Below, piece after piece: positions 34,618-35,906 of a stretch of 35,906 nucleotides of DNA. Position 1 is the stretch's first letter, and each line of letters starts with the position of its first letter. The translations under genes and the position numbers were made by a program. The stretch covers positions 1-35,906 of the IMG/VR virus record IMGVR_UViG_3300008050_000131; one strand, given 5' to 3'. The DNA is from a virus. The notes beneath the pieces are model-generated. The model was not told where the DNA came from. It did not search any database and saw only the letters and a program-made list of their open reading frames with translations.

Positions 34618-34951
34618 TTGCGCCCCCAGTGTATGAGAAGACTTCCCTAGATGGAGGTATTATTACGTCATCCCCTTCTTTCAAGGATAAGGGATCTAAG
34701 AGAGGATTATAATCCGCAATAAACCACCAATAACGAGCGTCACCATAGTATTTTAAAGATAACTGATGGAAGTTCTCGCCCTGCTTTAATGTGTGTACTA
34801 GCGTCTCTAAGAGGCTCTTAAAGAACGTAGGGCGAGTGAAGGCTACCATCGTGTTCTTCTTAGGCTGAGAAGAGAGTATTCTGTCCTCTATCGCGTACTC
34901 TTCATAATGAAGGAAACCGTACTCTTTATATCTTGTAGTTAAATCAAACAT
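34610..34951 (-). CDS. LysM-domain baseplate protein (gp53-like)
   Basis: This 113-residue protein has a LysM fold in its second half: HTLKQGENFHQLSLKYYGDA, then RYWWFIADYNPLLDP and VIIPPS. This is the classic pattern of gp53/P2 gpX-type LysM baseplate proteins that link the hub to tape and wedges. The ATG at 34951 is preferred, with GGGGG upstream; an in-frame TTG at 34954 is also possible. Its stop lies inside the start of the hub gene. N-terminal residues ~1-55 are of unknown fold. Confidence 0.88.
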   Translation of the reverse strand: MFDLTTRYKEYGFLHYEEYAIEDRILSSQPKKNTMVAFTRPTFFKSLLETLVHTLKQGENFHQLSLKYYGDARYWWFIADYNPLLDPLSLKEGDDVIIPPSREVFSYTGGANG

Positions 34952-34954
34952 CAA

Positions 34955-35434
34955 TCAGCCCCCTATAAAAAACTTTAAATGCTGTACATCCTCACTAATA
35001 CCTCTTGATGTCTCAACAAACTCAATACTCGCTGTGGCATGAATCGGTGTTAAATTACTAACTCTTTCTATCTTTATATCTATAGAAGTAAAGACCCCAT
35101 ACCTATACCCATCAAATCCTGCCATATCTAAACTACACATATTTGGCGTGTTCTGTTCATAGTGGTCAAGTCTAGACACACGTTTAGGGAGTAACAGAGT
35201 CCTTAAAAAATCGAGTTTTTTCTGTATCCCTCCATGATGAAACAAGAACAATTCAAAACTAATCGTTGTAGGTTCTACCATTCCGAATTGCGCCAGTGGT
35301 AAGACCTGACCCTGACCCTCGCTCAGATTCCAATTCACTGCCCGTTTCTCGCTATAAGTCGTAGGATTAAAGAGAAACGTCATAGAGTTTTTATCTTCAC
35401 CTAGTTTTGTGATTGAACCTTTAAATTGAATCAT
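34955..35434 (-). CDS. CIS tube-like/tail tube-initiator protein
   Basis: This 159-residue protein contains MTFLFNPTTYSEKRAVNWNL, an N-terminal pattern of the contractile injection system tube (CIS_tube, Afp7-like) family. It continues with PTTISFELFLFHHGG, FDGYRYGVFTSIDIKIERVS and ATASIEFVETSRG. That family joins the tail tube to the baseplate hub in phages and phage-like injectosomes. The gene stands between tape measure and LysM protein, as in those systems. The ATG has GGAGAT upstream. The exact equivalence (T4 gp48/54-like or Afp7-like) is inferred. Confidence 0.8.
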   Translation of the reverse strand: MIQFKGSITKLGEDKNSMTFLFNPTTYSEKRAVNWNLSEGQGQVLPLAQFGMVEPTTISFELFLFHHGGIQKKLDFLRTLLLPKRVSRLDHYEQNTPNMCSLDMAGFDGYRYGVFTSIDIKIERVSNLTPIHATASIEFVETSRGISEDVQHLKFFIGG

Positions 35435-35443
35435 AACTATCTC

Positions 35444-35906
35444 CTATTGACCCATCATAGTATTGGGGTCAGTGAAGACATCCCAACCACCTTGTGGTTC
35501 TCCACCGATTGTTTGTCTTACGTCCTCAAGCTGTCTCTGAGACATATTCTTATCAAGATTTATTGTAACCTTTTGTTTATTATGTACGTTTGTAGTCTGC
35601 CCCTGCGGATTGGGGTTACTCGTTGTAGAGGGTGTACTACTACCAACACCTATGCCCAATTTCTTAGACACCGCCACCTCTTTATCATCATCCCACCAAC
35701 CCCCTAACCACGCCAGTCCCGCTACTAACCCTGCGATTAACCCGATAATTAGTATTATCGCCCCCGCTACTCCAAGAATCGGGGTTAAGAATCCCCACAT
35801 AGCGACCGCACCCGCCCATAATAAAGGAGCAACCATTGTAAGTAGAGGGAGTAATAGAGAGAGTCCCATAACCATATCAAAGATGGTCTTACCCCACCCC
35901 GACTCA
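35444..35906 (-). CDS. Tail tape-measure protein, C-terminal part (runs off right edge)
   Basis: The frame is open from 35906 (ESGWGKTIFDMVMGL) to the stop at 35444, about 153 residues. Two hydrophobic helices (LSLLLPLLTMVAPLLWAGAV; ILGVAGAIILIIGLIAGLVA) come first, then WLGGWWDDDKE, a Ser/Thr/Pro/Gln-rich linker and a final domain KVTINLDKNMSQRQLEDV. Hydrophobic helices near the C-terminus and the position just before the tube/LysM/hub genes fit a tape-measure protein, which sets tail length and assists DNA passage. The ATGs seen are internal, since upstream codons continue. Only the end is visible, so the assignment is moderate. Confidence 0.65.
   Translation of the reverse strand, partial: ESGWGKTIFDMVMGLSLLLPLLTMVAPLLWAGAVAMWGFLTPILGVAGAIILIIGLIAGLVAGLAWLGGWWDDDKEVAVSKKLGIGVGSSTPSTTSNPNPQGQTTNVHNKQKVTINLDKNMSQRQLEDVRQTIGGEPQGGWDVFTDPNTMMGQ

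Noticed and set aside
23638-35906. Phage-like extracellular injection system instead of a phage
   Set aside because: The CIS-tube, LysM and spike genes would fit, but a full replication module, holin and large fibres in the same transcription direction indicate a phage genome.

Overview
The window is a segment of a double-stranded DNA tailed-phage genome (Caudoviricetes) with a contractile, myovirus-type tail. The supporting genes are gpD-like hub, gpV/gp5-like spike, gp25, gpJ and gpI baseplate proteins, a LysM-type gp53-like protein and a tail-tube/CIS-tube-like protein. All genes I accept are on the minus strand, so transcription runs from base 35906 towards base 1. Genes are packed tightly, with many TAATG or ATGA stop/start overlaps and good Shine-Dalgarno sequences. 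There is no gene-free stretch above 300 bases, and I see no tRNA, rRNA or CRISPR. A lipoprotein beside the holin points to a Gram-negative host; this is inference, and the host genus cannot be told.

Right to left (order of transcription). (1) Tail and baseplate, 35906-23638: the C-terminus of a probable tape-measure protein, CIS-tube-like protein, LysM protein, hub, spike, three small genes and a class III nucleotidyl cyclase, a 416-aa protein of unknown role, gp25, baseplate J, tail protein I and a small baseplate/fibre-attachment protein. (2) A giant 1657-aa tail protein (23635-18662). (3) A lysis block (18652-17915): LLH-type holin, a small membrane protein, and a lipoprotein whose gene is partly nested in it, resembling a spanin pair. 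No endolysin is visible. (4) Fibres and adhesins (17918-10063), including a 1526-aa protein with five collagen-like Gly-X-Y blocks around a right-handed beta-helix, and two tandem paralogues with nearly identical N-termini. (5) A junction of small genes (10066-8736): an apparently frameshifted small gene, a membrane protein with an HExxH metalloprotease signature, a striking AT/CG alternating repeat, and small hypotheticals. (6) A near-complete replisome (8675-175): winged-helix initiator-like protein, DnaC-like loader, DnaB-like helicase, DnaG-like primase, SSB-like protein, family A DNA polymerase and an SF2 helicase. A further gene starts at 121 and runs off the left edge.

The most unusual item is the nucleotidyl cyclase with a C-terminal membrane anchor (29544-30362). 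It sits inside the baseplate operon, directly behind a small membrane/coiled-coil protein. This suggests the phage makes, or interferes with, a cyclic nucleotide signal late in infection. Other points worth following are the frameshifted gene at 9787-10066, the duplicated adhesin pair, the nested spanin-like genes, the altered O-helix of the polymerase and the collagen-block expansions.
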